Positions 21,273 to 30,171 of a stretch of 54,160 nt of DNA are shown here, one piece after another; position 1 is the stretch's first letter; each line of letters opens with the position of its first letter. Source of the DNA: Sebaldella termitidis ATCC 33386. GTDB taxonomy: Bacteria; Fusobacteriota; Fusobacteriia; Fusobacteriales; Leptotrichiaceae. Below the pieces are notes generated by a model that did not search any database, was not told where the DNA came from, and was given only the letters and a program-made list of their open reading frames with translations. Where the stretch lies: assembly GCF_000024405.1 (NCBI RefSeq), contig NC_013518.1, forward strand, positions 1-54,160. The letters are read 5' to 3'. Made by a program: the position numbers and the translations under genes.

Positions 21273-23567
21273 CTATTTTTTTATTACCCATTTTTTTATA
21301 CTTTCATCTGCTTGTTCAAAATATTTACTATTACATTTTTCACAGCAAAGCATTATTTTATTTGGGTCTTTTTTTGTTGGTATTTCTGTTAAGAATTCTC
21401 CGCAATCACATTTTTGAGCTGATTTTTTCATTTCCTTTTTAGGAGATAAATCAGGCTTACCATTACTATCCTTGTAATTCTGTTGACATGTTTTGCATTT
21501 CCAAAAATCTCCATATTTCCCCTTAATTTTATATAATATACCACCATCTTTTGGACAAGGGATTTCTGATTTTTCTGCAGGTCTTTTTTCAGTAAAATCA
21601 GGTTTTCCTTTATTATCATTGAAAGTAGAACCACACTTTTCTTCTGAACAAGCCCAAAAATTATACTTTGATGTTTTTATATTTTTTAAAAATCCGTCAT
21701 TGCATTTAGGGCAGATCACATCATCTTTATGTCTTATTTTTATATCTTTGTTTGTTTCCATAGCTTGAATAACCGACTTAAATACACTATCTGTTAAATC
21801 TGTAATTGTTTTTGTTCCTGCGATTATATCTTCCTGGATTACCCACCATAAAGCTGTTAAATCTGCTGTTTTTATTTCATCAGGCAAGACATTATTATAA
21901 AAATTTTTACCTTTTTCTGTTGCCCTTATCTGCTTTCCTTTTCTTTCTAAATATCCGTCGTTAATCAATTCTTCAACGGTGCTTGCTCTTGTTGCAGGCG
22001 TTCCGATACTTCCTTTTGCTCCCTCTTTGTCCTTATCTTTCCTTAACAGAATCTCTTTAATTTCAGGGTTTTTTATATATTTAGCAATACTTGTCATATC
22101 TGATATTAAAGTAGCTTCTGTGTAAGGTTTTGGTGGTTTTGTTTCTCTTGTATCTATCGGTGTAGCAAAATTTACAAAGTCATAGAGTCTGTCTTCAAAT
22201 TTAGATATATTACTTTTTTCTTCCTCTTCTTTTTCTTCATTTATACTATTAAGAAACTTTTTATATCCTAAATCCTGTACAGTTCTATCTGTAGTCTTAA
22301 AATCATAATCTTTAACTTTAAATATTCCTGTTGTTTCTTTAAGTTTTTCCGGCGGCATAAATTGCACTAAATAAAATTCTGCTATAACCTGATATACATT
22401 TCTTTCTTTTTCTGTTAATTTTGACAGATCAAATCTTGTATGTGTTGGTATTATTCCATGATGTGCTGTTACTTTTGAGCTGTCAAATACTTTTGATTTT
22501 CTGTTTGTATCAATATTATCAAGTGATAAATTTAAATTTTCTTTTATAATCTCAATTAATTGAGGTGCTTCCTGAAAATGTTCCTCATTCAAATACTGAC
22601 TATCTGATCTGTTATATGTAATTATTTGATGTGTCGCTTGCAAGACCTGTGTTATTTCCAAAACTTCCTGGGCTGTATAAGAAAATTTATTGTTACAGTA
22701 TGCCTGCAGCTTATCAATATTGAATACTAAAGGCGGATTTTTAGTTAATATCTTTGATGTAACATTAACTTTATAATCTTTTATGTCAGCTATCTCTGCC
22801 TGTACTTTTTCAATATAATCTAAATCAATGATAAGTTTATCTTCATTGACAGGTGTATTAGCATTTTTTTGGAAAGTAAAAGTAATGTTATTATCCTTAT
22901 CATTATTATTTGCTATTATTCTAAGAATATAATGTAATTGTTTTATATGGTTTTCTATTGCATAATCTCTATTAACTACCAGACCAAGCGTAGGGGCTTT
23001 TACCCTCCCTACATGCAGAGTTTTTGAGGACTTACAACTATAAAATCTTGATAAGTTTATCCCGATAATTGCGTCTGCTATTCTTCGTGCTGCAGCACTT
23101 ATTCCCAAGCTTTCATATTTCCTGTTATCTTCTAATTTAGTAAATAATTTTCTTATATATTCAGTATTATTATCATTTATCAGCATTCTTTCTACAGGCT
23201 TTTTATAGTCATGGTATAATAAAATTTCATCTCCGATCAACTGACCCTCATCATCAGGATCACAGGCATGAATAACACCAGAACATTCTTTCAGAAGATC
23301 TTTTATAATATTCAATTGTTTCTTAGAACCTGCATTTATAGGTTTCAATTCCCAATTAGGAAAATTGAAAGGTAAGTCCGGGATATTCCATTTTTGAAAT
23401 TTTGGGTCATAATCTTCCGGCTCTTTTAAACTTAACAAATGCCCCGAAGCCCATGTTATATAATAATCTCCTTTTTTTACATAACCGTCTTTTGTTTCCT
23501 GAGCTCCATCTATTGCAGTAGCAATTGCCGTTGCAACATTACGCTTTTCTGCTATTATTAATTTCAT
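21273..23567 (-). CDS. topB: DNA topoisomerase III (type IA), plasmid-borne TopB
   Basis: A 764-aa type IA topoisomerase. The N-terminal Toprim domain has IIAEKRNVA with Glu7 and CDPDDEGQLIG at 102-112. HVGRVKAPTLGLV follows at 185-197. The catalytic Tyr is Y318 in ITYNRSDSQYL, equivalent to the E. coli TopB motif. The C terminus carries three Cys4 zinc ribbons (CPKC...C...C, CPKD...CKTC and CDCG...CEKC). Such enzymes are common on conjugative and large plasmids, where they unlink replicating or transferring DNA. It lies in a four-gene operon with small unknown proteins, starting 17 bp after the 87-aa gene. Confidence 0.95.
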   Translation of the reverse strand: MKLIIAEKRNVATAIATAIDGAQETKDGYVKKGDYYITWASGHLLSLKEPEDYDPKFQKWNIPDLPFNFPNWELKPINAGSKKQLNIIKDLLKECSGVIHACDPDDEGQLIGDEILLYHDYKKPVERMLINDNNTEYIRKLFTKLEDNRKYESLGISAAARRIADAIIGINLSRFYSCKSSKTLHVGRVKAPTLGLVVNRDYAIENHIKQLHYILRIIANNNDKDNNITFTFQKNANTPVNEDKLIIDLDYIEKVQAEIADIKDYKVNVTSKILTKNPPLVFNIDKLQAYCNNKFSYTAQEVLEITQVLQATHQIITYNRSDSQYLNEEHFQEAPQLIEIIKENLNLSLDNIDTNRKSKVFDSSKVTAHHGIIPTHTRFDLSKLTEKERNVYQVIAEFYLVQFMPPEKLKETTGIFKVKDYDFKTTDRTVQDLGYKKFLNSINEEKEEEEKSNISKFEDRLYDFVNFATPIDTRETKPPKPYTEATLISDMTSIAKYIKNPEIKEILLRKDKDKEGAKGSIGTPATRASTVEELINDGYLERKGKQIRATEKGKNFYNNVLPDEIKTADLTALWWVIQEDIIAGTKTITDLTDSVFKSVIQAMETNKDIKIRHKDDVICPKCNDGFLKNIKTSKYNFWACSEEKCGSTFNDNKGKPDFTEKRPAEKSEIPCPKDGGILYKIKGKYGDFWKCKTCQQNYKDSNGKPDLSPKKEMKKSAQKCDCGEFLTEIPTKKDPNKIMLCCEKCNSKYFEQADESIKKWVIKK

Positions 23568-23584
23568 ATTTTCTCCTTTTAGCT

Positions 23585-23848
23585 TTAATAAAATACATCA
23601 AATTCAAAATTATATTTTTTCAATATTATATTTTTTAACTGATCTGATAATTTTGAATTTTCAATGAACTTCTTTTGGTCTTTGAAAAAATTTATTTTAT
23701 TTTTATATTTTTCACTATGTTCTTTCATATCTGATATATGTATTTTTTCCTCTAATAAATAATAGTAATCAGGGAAAAGTTCCATATTATTACTATATTC
23801 TTGATAGTTTTTTTGCTTTTTTATATTTAGTTTTTCTATAATTTTCAC
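23585..23848 (-). CDS. Hypothetical protein (87 aa)
   Basis: Unknown, helical and Lys-rich (IEKLNIKKQKNYQEYSNN, then KNKINFFKDQKKFIENSK). It starts at GTG (23846-23848) after AGAGAAT, because no in-frame ATG is placed better, 12 bases after its upstream neighbour and 17 bases before topB. The tight spacing makes it a member of the topB operon. No motif suggests a role. Confidence 0.6.
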   Translation of the reverse strand: MKIIEKLNIKKQKNYQEYSNNMELFPDYYYLLEEKIHISDMKEHSEKYKNKINFFKDQKKFIENSKLSDQLKNIILKKYNFEFDVFY

Positions 23849-23860
23849 ATTCTCTATTTT

Positions 23861-24139
23861 TCAGCAATATTTGCATAAAATTTTATTTAGAAAATTGTCT
23901 TCCCGCTCTAACTGTTTTTCTTCTTTTCTGATAATTTCAGATATTATTGTTTTTTCTTCTGATTTTATATCAGGATAACTTTTTATTATTTCTTTTAAAT
24001 ATAATATAATTGTAAAGGTCGCATTATTCATATGTGTTTTATAATTTATAATAAATGTTTCTACTGAATCAGCCCCCTTATAATGGCTGTTAAAGTCTGC
24101 AATCTCATATTCTAGATTGTCATCTTTTTTATCTAACAT
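23861..24139 (-). CDS. Hypothetical protein, first gene of the topB operon (92 aa)
   Basis: Unknown, soluble, acidic at the start (MLDKKDDNLEYEIADFN) and mainly helical afterwards, ending LNKILCKYC. AAGGAG lies six bases before the ATG. The gene is divergent from 24221 with an 80-bp promoter region between, and heads the operon ending at 20989. Confidence 0.6.
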   Translation of the reverse strand: MLDKKDDNLEYEIADFNSHYKGADSVETFIINYKTHMNNATFTIILYLKEIIKSYPDIKSEEKTIISEIIRKEEKQLEREDNFLNKILCKYC

Positions 24140-24220
24140 TCTTTCTCCTTTTATATTTTTATAGAAAAAATTTTAATTTTAGATTATACTATTTATATAT
24201 TATTTTTAGGTGGTGTTTAT

Positions 24221-24928
24221 ATGGCTTATTATGCTTATTCAGATTTTGAAAGAAAAAAAATTGTTTTGGCAAGTTCCTGTACTATCATTGATAAACATAA
24301 AGAGTTTTATTGTGAAAATCCTGAATGTAATGCCAAACTAAAACTAAAAGCTTTAAATTCCAATATTGTAAATAAATATTTTTCTACTTTAAAAAATTTT
24401 CCTCATATTGAAAATTGCTATTTTAAAAAAATAACTACTAATAATTTTAATGAAATCGACTATAATGAAGACTTATTTCAATTCAATGAAATTATTGAAG
24501 AATATCTCAATAATAATATTCGTAATGTAAACCGAAGGCTTTCAACCCTATCTCAAATTTATTATATGTGTAAAAGTAGAGATATATTTATGAAATATAA
24601 CGATTTCCAAGTTGGAAAAATACTTTGTGACACTCGTTCTAATCATATATACATTAAAGGAATTTTTGGTTATCGTCTCATTGAATGTAAATTTTATTCT
24701 TATAGAGACCAGGATAAAACACTTTACTTTAAATATCCTTTAAATGATTCCCTTATTAACACATTTTTATTAAAAATAGTATTTCAAACCGAAGAACTTT
24801 ATTTAAATATTAAAAATACTTTCTGTAATTTTAAAGGATATCCTATAGTTATAGCCGGTCAATGGTATAAAAATGAAAAATATTTTTCAACTAACGTCAC
24901 AAATAGAAATCAATTTTATGCTCCTTAA
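24221..24928 (+). CDS. Zinc-ribbon hypothetical protein, CoiA-like N terminus (235 aa)
   Basis: Residues about 30-70 read as a zinc site: CENPECNAKLKLKA, then YFSTLKNFPHIENC, matching the C-x4-C...H-x3-C layout at the start of CoiA-like and related nucleic-acid-associated proteins. The remaining 165 residues are strand-rich (IYIKGIFGYRLIECKFYSY) and unassigned. AGGTGGTG precedes the ATG, and a strong terminator overlaps the stop codon. It runs opposite to both neighbours. A role in handling DNA is possible but unproved. Confidence 0.6.
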   Translation: MAYYAYSDFERKKIVLASSCTIIDKHKEFYCENPECNAKLKLKALNSNIVNKYFSTLKNFPHIENCYFKKITTNNFNEIDYNEDLFQFNEIIEEYLNNNIRNVNRRLSTLSQIYYMCKSRDIFMKYNDFQVGKILCDTRSNHIYIKGIFGYRLIECKFYSYRDQDKTLYFKYPLNDSLINTFLLKIVFQTEELYLNIKNTFCNFKGYPIVIAGQWYKNEKYFSTNVTNRNQFYAP

Positions 24929-24953
24929 CAAGTTTTTATAACTTGTTTTTTTT
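24927..24953 (+). terminator. Terminator of the zinc-ribbon gene
   Basis: AACAAGTT-TTTAT-AACTTGTT followed by TTTTTT. It overlaps the last codons of the convergent 326-aa gene. Confidence 0.8.
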
Positions 24954-25916
24954 ATCATTATTTTCACTCCATATTTTTTCGTACTTTCTAGTTACATCAT
25001 ACATTTCCTTTTCCGTTTTTATATTAAAATCCATTTTTTTATTTAAACAATACAGCATAGATAAATAATCTTCTGGCAGTTCTTCATCTATTATTTTTAT
25101 ATTATTTTTTAAGAACTCAATTAATAAAAACATTCCTTTAAATTGGAAAACTCTGGGTTCTTTTATATCATAATTATTATAAATACTTTTTGAAAAGTCA
25201 TAAACTTTGCTAATATACCTTTCTTCTAAAAATAAGATTACAGCCTGGATAAGTTCATACCCTATATCAAATTTTAAACTGTTTAAATCATACGGAAAAG
25301 CCTTTCCTAAAATATATTCAAGTACATCTTGTTTTGTTTTATATTTTGATAGATTTTCTATACTATCTTCTAAATAAAATGGCATAAGAGACTTTTCGCT
25401 TATACAATCTAATAAAAAATTCCAATCTTTATGAACTAATTTTAAAAGCTCTAAACACACTTGATATTCCTCATCTGTTGTATTTTCTCTCATTAGTATA
25501 AAATTTTTGAAAAATATTTCTTCCGGATAAGGTATGTCAGGAAGTTCTATTTGTAAGTGAATTTCATTGTTTTTTATATGAAATTCATTATTAATTGCAT
25601 GACTATATTTAATATAGACATCTTTATCTTTTAGTATTTCTGTCCTTAGAAACCCTATCTTTCCTATCTCTCCATAACAATTAGACATTGAAAAAATTTC
25701 AAATTCTTCACCCTTAATAGTAAAATCAGCATTTATTTGTTTCAAATCCCGCATTTTCTTTTCTATATCAGGATTACAGAAATAAAAAACATCATAGATT
25801 TTATCTTTAAAAAACATATATTTATCTTTGATTTGATTAACAAATTCACACCTAAATTGATTATCTGTTTCCAATATTTTTTTATATGATATAATATCTT
25901 CTATTTTTAAATTCAT
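24936..25916 (-). CDS. Hypothetical protein (326 aa)
   Basis: Family unknown. No signal peptide or membrane helix. Residues 1-120 mix strands and helices (FTIKGEEFEIFSMSNC); from about 150 the protein is mostly helical (QVCLELLKLVHKDWNFLL, YELIQAVILFLEERYI), suggesting a helical-repeat C-terminal domain. AAGGAG lies five bases before the ATG. It stands alone between the zinc-ribbon gene and the Thoeris genes. It could be part of the defence region, but nothing in it proves that. Confidence 0.6.
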   Translation of the reverse strand: MNLKIEDIISYKKILETDNQFRCEFVNQIKDKYMFFKDKIYDVFYFCNPDIEKKMRDLKQINADFTIKGEEFEIFSMSNCYGEIGKIGFLRTEILKDKDVYIKYSHAINNEFHIKNNEIHLQIELPDIPYPEEIFFKNFILMRENTTDEEYQVCLELLKLVHKDWNFLLDCISEKSLMPFYLEDSIENLSKYKTKQDVLEYILGKAFPYDLNSLKFDIGYELIQAVILFLEERYISKVYDFSKSIYNNYDIKEPRVFQFKGMFLLIEFLKNNIKIIDEELPEDYLSMLYCLNKKMDFNIKTEKEMYDVTRKYEKIWSENNDKKNKL

Positions 25917-26068
25917 TTAAACTCCTTGATTTTTATTTCATTTTAATCGGAAAATCTTTTAAATAAAATTTTTTCTGATTGACCGTAGGATTTTAGTACA
26001 GAACATATATAACCTTAATTTAGTTACGTCCATTTAGAGTATACTCTATTGGTACTCAATTAAACAAA

Positions 26069-26110
26069 AAAATATACCACTTCTTTAAGCCTTTTTGTGG
26101 TATATTTTTT
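26069..26110. terminator. Bidirectional terminator after thsA
   Basis: AAAATATACCAC and GTGGTATATTTT are perfect 12-bp arms, with T-runs on both strands. Confidence 0.8.
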
Positions 26111-26149
26111 CAATATTATCTTTTTTTATAATTTATTTATACTTACTCC

Positions 26150-27589
26150 TTATTTTTTAACAGTTATATCAATAAAATTAATAATGTCGTTGATTAGTTC
26201 ATCTTCTTTTTCATAATTATGATTAAATTTTTGAAATAATTGTTTTAACTTATTAGAAGAGTTTTTGAAATAACTTTCAAAATCATTATTTATTATATTC
26301 CAAATAGTTTTAGAAGCTCCACCAGTACATCCTATTGGAATTATAATATTATTATTGTCATGGGCTATTTTGAATTCTTCCAGAACTCCAGAAGCTTCAA
26401 TTATTTCAGTATTTTCTCCTATTTTATTTCCAAAAATAAATATTGATATTCCAACTCTTGATATCATATCTTTTCTATATTTTTTCCATAATTCAACCCT
26501 ACTTTTTTCATTTTCTATTCCTTGAGGAAATGGTCTCAATAATAACCTATTGTCATTAATAGTTTTACTTTTTAAATAGATTTCCTCTAATGCACCTTTT
26601 ATGACATAACTTCCGACACCTAATCCAAATCCAGAAACAATATTGTAACCTTTTCTTATTAATTGTTTGGATAAATTTTCAATAAAATTTACAGATTTTT
26701 CTTCTTTAAAATCACCATAATCAACAGCACTGCCAGAAATGAAAACATTGTTTCGATTTATTTTTTTTTCAATATTTCTTAATATATTAGTTATCGTTTT
26801 ATAACTATCTATTTCTAAAACTTGTATATTGTATCTTCTTAAATCGTCAATTAATAATTTCTGTTTTGTTTCTCTATAAATAAAATCTCCCTCATCTTCA
26901 TTTTGTTCTTTGGCTACTTTTTTCATAAGTGCATAATGAGTTTTTTGAGTATCATTCCCATAGTCTACTTTCATTCGACTTAAAATATAATTTAAGTTTG
27001 GATCAGAAAAGCTGAAGCCAATAAATAAAAAAGTTTTTGTTATCAAATCACCATTTAATGCCGTAATGAAAGGAGCATATTTAACATGGTATTCTTCATA
27101 ATCTTCTTTTAAAATAATCGTGTCATTTGAATGATTTCTATCGCCATGCATTTTATAAATAATGGAATCTCTTTTAGGTTCTGTTTGCGATAAATGGGCA
27201 TTAGTATATTTAACATCAGGAATTTTTTTAATTTCTTTTAAAGAATCTTCAATTAAGGAATCATAATTAGTAGTCCAAAATGTAGAGATGGGTAATCTTG
27301 CTAATATTCTATGATTTTCACTAATATCTTTTCCACCATAAGAATTTAATATTAGTTGATTGATTTGTGATCTATTTCCAAGTGTATTTTTATGATACTG
27401 TGCTAAGGAAATTAAATCACTTTCTTTTTCAATATCTAATCCTAAGTCCTCAGCAATATCTTCTAATAACTCTTTCCAATTAATACAGCCAGAATCAACT
27501 GAAAAACCAGCTCCTAAAAAAATAGCGGCATTACTTTCATTGATTTCTTTTACATATTTATCAATAAATTTTAATATTTTTCTATCCAT
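26150..27589 (-). CDS. thsA: Thoeris effector ThsA (SIR2 + SLOG-like)
   Basis: A 479-aa Thoeris effector. The N-terminal SIR2 domain (about 1-270) has FLGAGFS (24-30), TTNYDS with Asn108 and YKMHGD with His148, matching the catalytic Asn/His pair of Bacillus ThsA (112/152). The C-terminal domain (about 285-475) is SLOG/STALD-like (VFISGSAVDYGDF, IVSGFGLGVGSYVI, GVLEEFKIAHDNNNIIIPIG) and senses the cyclic ADP-ribose-type signal made by ThsB. Activation depletes NAD+ and aborts infection. The ATG at 27589 is preceded by GAGG; a TTG five codons earlier is less likely. It lies 20 bp after thsB. Confidence 0.93.
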   Translation of the reverse strand: MDRKILKFIDKYVKEINESNAAIFLGAGFSVDSGCINWKELLEDIAEDLGLDIEKESDLISLAQYHKNTLGNRSQINQLILNSYGGKDISENHRILARLPISTFWTTNYDSLIEDSLKEIKKIPDVKYTNAHLSQTEPKRDSIIYKMHGDRNHSNDTIILKEDYEEYHVKYAPFITALNGDLITKTFLFIGFSFSDPNLNYILSRMKVDYGNDTQKTHYALMKKVAKEQNEDEGDFIYRETKQKLLIDDLRRYNIQVLEIDSYKTITNILRNIEKKINRNNVFISGSAVDYGDFKEEKSVNFIENLSKQLIRKGYNIVSGFGLGVGSYVIKGALEEIYLKSKTINDNRLLLRPFPQGIENEKSRVELWKKYRKDMISRVGISIFIFGNKIGENTEIIEASGVLEEFKIAHDNNNIIIPIGCTGGASKTIWNIINNDFESYFKNSSNKLKQLFQKFNHNYEKEDELINDIINFIDITVKK

Positions 27590-27609
27590 AAATTCCTCAT
27601 TCAACTATT

Positions 27610-28218
27610 TTATTTTTGTTTTTTTAATTTAAAATCGCTTAATCTATTACTTTTTTCATAAGCTTTTTCAATATATTTATTGGGGTCAAGTAAGAAGTCA
27701 TCTTCTTTTATGTAGCTTATATAAGAACCTAAATCAGCTTCATAAGTTTTACATTCTGAGCAATGATACTTAGGTGGAATTGAGTTAAAATGGTTTTCTG
27801 ATATTATTGAATATAATTTTGAGTCATCATATTTTAGGGTACTAGTCCCATGACAATTTTCGCTATTAGTTATAAACCAATCATAGCTTTTATTATATTT
27901 CATCACAACTGCAACAATTCCATTGCTTTTTGATGTTCGATCTTCTCTTTTAATTTCTTTAAGAGAATATTCTAATTCCCAATCTATCCATTCACTTTCT
28001 TTTATTTTAGGAGATAATATAACAATTAATACCGAAGTTCCATATATCATATCCTTTAAAATTTCTTTAATTGTTTCTGTCTTTTTATCTGTTAAGTCAG
28101 GTGAATCACTTGTTTCGCCATTGTAATATTTAGCATCTTCACCCAATGAATCTAATATCTTATCTCTTAAATCACAAGCTTCGGAGTATTTATATGAGAT
28201 AAAAGTTTTTCTTGCCAT
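27610..28218 (-). CDS. thsB: Thoeris sensor ThsB (TIR domain)
   Basis: A 202-aa TIR-domain protein (DUF1863/ThsB type). ARKTFISYKYSEACDLR is the first TIR strand and helix, SVLIVILSPKIKES the fourth-strand region, and WIDWELEYSL carries Glu81, the expected catalytic residue for signal synthesis from NAD+. Residues 100-202 form an unusual tail with CHGTS and a CSEC pair (about 150-153) not typical of short ThsB proteins. ATG at 28218 is chosen because the TIR domain begins there; a GTG three codons upstream is an alternative. It lies upstream of thsA in the usual operon. Confidence 0.9.
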   Translation of the reverse strand: MARKTFISYKYSEACDLRDKILDSLGEDAKYYNGETSDSPDLTDKKTETIKEILKDMIYGTSVLIVILSPKIKESEWIDWELEYSLKEIKREDRTSKSNGIVAVVMKYNKSYDWFITNSENCHGTSTLKYDDSKLYSIISENHFNSIPPKYHCSECKTYEADLGSYISYIKEDDFLLDPNKYIEKAYEKSNRLSDFKLKKQK

Positions 28219-28368
28219 ATTTTCCACTTATCCTTCCTTATATTTTAGTAATAAATCATACAATAAAATTTTAAATTAATAAATAGTTATTTTTGAAAAA
28301 ATACTTTATTGTAAATGTACGCATAGTTTTTTTGACATTCACATGAGTTTTATTATTAAAAAGAACTT

Positions 28369-28598
28369 TTATAATTTTTCATATAATCTAACACTATTTT
28401 TATGACTTGAAACTACAAAATTATCTAATCGTTTTGCAATTTCTCTTGCATGTTCTGCAAATTTTAAAGATGCTTGCCCATGTTTTTTTATTCCTTCCAT
28501 TCATCATTGGAAAAAATATTTTCAAAGCTAAATATAGTACCTTTTTTATACTTCTGAACTCTTCTTAAAGCTAGTTCAATATAATCGCGGTCTGTCAT
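28369..28598 (-). pseudogene. Frameshifted small gene between Thoeris and the lipoprotein
   Basis: AGGAGG and an ATG at 28598 open a frame MTDRDYIELALRRVQKYKKG that continues to FSNDEWKE and a stop. The next frame continues as EGIKKHGQASLKFAEHAREI to a stop at 28369-28371. Joined, they give about 77 aa with the GTIFSFENIF...EW pattern of DUF1413-like proteins. A second ATG within the overlap could alternatively start a separate 43-aa protein. Most likely one gene broken by a single indel near 28495. Confidence 0.55.
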
Positions 28599-28619
28599 AA
28601 ATCCTCCTTTATAAAAAAA

Positions 28620-29504
28620 TTAAAAGTTATTATATTTTTTCATATATATAAACCACTCATCATCTTTATTTTTTATTGATATTTCATTATTACTCAAAGT
28701 TGTACTAGGTTCATACCAAGACTGATTTTCAAAATATTCTTTTAATTCTGGAGTTTCAAAAACATACCCATCTTTAGCAAAAGGATAATTTTGTAAAATT
28801 TTTAACTCTATTTCATTAAGTTTAGATAATTTAGAAGTATCTTTAGTATTATAAATTTCCTCTAAATTAATTTCAGTCTCTTCATCAGAGCTTGCATCTT
28901 CGTTTTTTGAAGTTTCACTTTTAGTTTTTTCTTTTACCTTTTCTTTATATTTAGCTTCATCAATAACATACCATCCAACAATATAAGATGGTCTATCAAG
29001 TTTTTTATATTCAACAGAAAAATCTTCATAGTAATTGTATGTGTAAAAAGATTTTAAAGATTCAACTGATAAATCATTTAAATCAACACTAACAAAATTT
29101 CCTTCTGTGTAAAAAATTATTCTAGCGATATAATCACCATAAGAAATAGTTGCCATCCATTTGTCATTTGTCATTTTATCAATTTTCCATTTGGATTCGT
29201 TTTTTATACTTTCGAGTATTTTTAAATAATCAGAAATGTAATACTCAGAATTATAATTACCTTCAAAATCAACATATTTCTTATCATTTCCATGTGCAAA
29301 ATCTTCAAAAGTAGCAAAAGCGATAGTATCATAAATAATATCTTCTAAATAGATATCTTTTTTCAAAAACCAACCAGTTTTACTTACATCTGTAAGCATA
29401 ATTGGTTTATCAAATTTAACTTTTTTTAAAGTTTCAATATAACTTGAATTCTTGTTACAAGATAAGATTAATAAAAAGAAAATTAGTAAAAAAAATTTTT
29501 TCAT
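28620..29504 (-). CDS. Lipoprotein with YARHG domain (294 aa)
   Basis: The N terminus MKKFFLLIFFLLILSCNK is a lipoprotein signal with lipobox LILSC. Residues 20-185 form an unassigned strand-rich domain; 190-215 is an acidic/Lys linker (ETSKNEDASSDEETEI). The C-terminal 70 residues match the YARHG domain (LNEIELKILQNYPFAK, then YVFETPELKEYFENQSWYEP), an extracellular module often found next to peptidases or as a peptidoglycan-linked lipoprotein domain. AGGAGG precedes the ATG. It stands alone, 20 bp before the broken DUF1413-like gene. Surface role likely; exact function unknown. Confidence 0.8.
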   Translation of the reverse strand: MKKFFLLIFFLLILSCNKNSSYIETLKKVKFDKPIMLTDVSKTGWFLKKDIYLEDIIYDTIAFATFEDFAHGNDKKYVDFEGNYNSEYYISDYLKILESIKNESKWKIDKMTNDKWMATISYGDYIARIIFYTEGNFVSVDLNDLSVESLKSFYTYNYYEDFSVEYKKLDRPSYIVGWYVIDEAKYKEKVKEKTKSETSKNEDASSDEETEINLEEIYNTKDTSKLSKLNEIELKILQNYPFAKDGYVFETPELKEYFENQSWYEPSTTLSNNEISIKNKDDEWFIYMKKYNNF

Positions 29505-29555
29505 GAAAACCTCCTAAATATTATATGTATATTCCCCAAAGGGGTGAGGAATGTC

Positions 29556-29615
29556 TTAATGCAATACTTTAGTTATAACCATATATAATATGATTACTAC
29601 AAGGAGTCTTGTCAT
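29556..29615 (-). CDS. Candidate type I toxin peptide (19 aa)
   Basis: The frame encodes MTRLLVVIILYMVITKVLH: a basic start, a single hydrophobic helix and a basic end, the form of Fst/Ldr/TisB-like membrane toxins. GGAGG lies six bases before the ATG. In the mRNA, GAGGAATGT over the ribosome binding site is perfectly complementary to ACATTCCTC just after the stop codon, so the transcript could fold back and hide its start, a hallmark of type I toxin mRNAs. A promoter (29663-29691) and an overlapping antisense RNA are also visible. No homologue is recalled; expression is untested. Confidence 0.5.
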   Translation of the reverse strand: MTRLLVVIILYMVITKVLH

Positions 29616-29664
29616 AACATTCCTCCAATCATATAAAGTATAGGCTTGCGAAAGCCTATTTAAT
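29596..29664 (+). ncRNA. Candidate antisense antitoxin RNA
   Basis: A TATAAT -10 at 29584-29589 (with only a weak -35) would start a plus-strand RNA near 29596, ending at hairpin ATAGGCTT-GCGA-AAGCCTAT plus TTTAATT. It would cover the 5' end, ribosome binding site and start codon of the 19-aa toxin mRNA. Confidence 0.4.
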
Positions 29665-29691
29665 TATAATAAAAAGCCGAACCTAAGTCCA
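29663..29691 (-). promoter_or_regulatory. Promoter of the candidate toxin mRNA
   Basis: TGGACT, a 17-bp spacer and TATAAT on the minus strand. The predicted RNA would begin with the hairpin AGGCTT-TCGC-AAGCCT, a typical protective 5' structure. The element overlaps the MazF terminator. Confidence 0.5.
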
Positions 29692-29698
29692 GCTTTTT
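29671..29698 (-). terminator. Terminator of mazEF
   Basis: AAAAAGC and GCTTTTT pair around a loop and end in a T-run on the minus strand. Confidence 0.6.
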
Positions 29699-29847
29699 TC
29701 GCAATTTATACTTTTATGATTGTTTTTCAAATATATTATATCATATCTCTCAGAAAATTCAAGTTTTTTAATCCAGTGTAATATTACATTGTTTAATCCT
29801 TATTTCCCTGGATCTTTATATCCCAAAAACGGTTTTTCTTCCTAAAT

Positions 29848-30171
29848 TTATTCAAAAATTATTTCTACTGTTTCTTCTATTCTTTTTTTTGTATCTTCAT
29901 CCTTTAAATTTTCTAATTTTTTCACTATCCTGGTTGAACTTATACTTCTCATCTGATCCAAGGCTATCTGTCCTTTAGTGTTTTTAGTATCTATATCTAT
30001 TCTCGTCCCCCATTTTCTTATAACACTTGTGATTGGTGCCACTATTACCTGATTTGACAATTTATTATATATATTTGAACTTATCACTATACTTGGTCTT
30101 GTTTTCGTTATCTCCGTCCCTACTGAAGGGTCGTAGTTTACCAAAATAATATCGTATTTTTTATAACTCAT
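29848..30171 (-). CDS. mazF: MazF/PemK-family endoribonuclease toxin
   Basis: A 107-aa MazF-type mRNA interferase. Diagnostic blocks are YDIILVNYDPSVGTEITKTRPSIVIS at the N terminus (the G-x-E-x-x-x-x-RP motif), VIVAPITSV in the centre (catalytic Thr region) and GQIALDQMRSISSTRI. I start it at the second of two adjacent ATGs (30171), seven bases after AGGGA; the frame is open further upstream inside mazE but without support. It overlaps mazE by 11 bases and ends at a terminator. Confidence 0.92.
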   Translation of the reverse strand: MSYKKYDIILVNYDPSVGTEITKTRPSIVISSNIYNKLSNQVIVAPITSVIRKWGTRIDIDTKNTKGQIALDQMRSISSTRIVKKLENLKDEDTKKRIEETVEIIFE

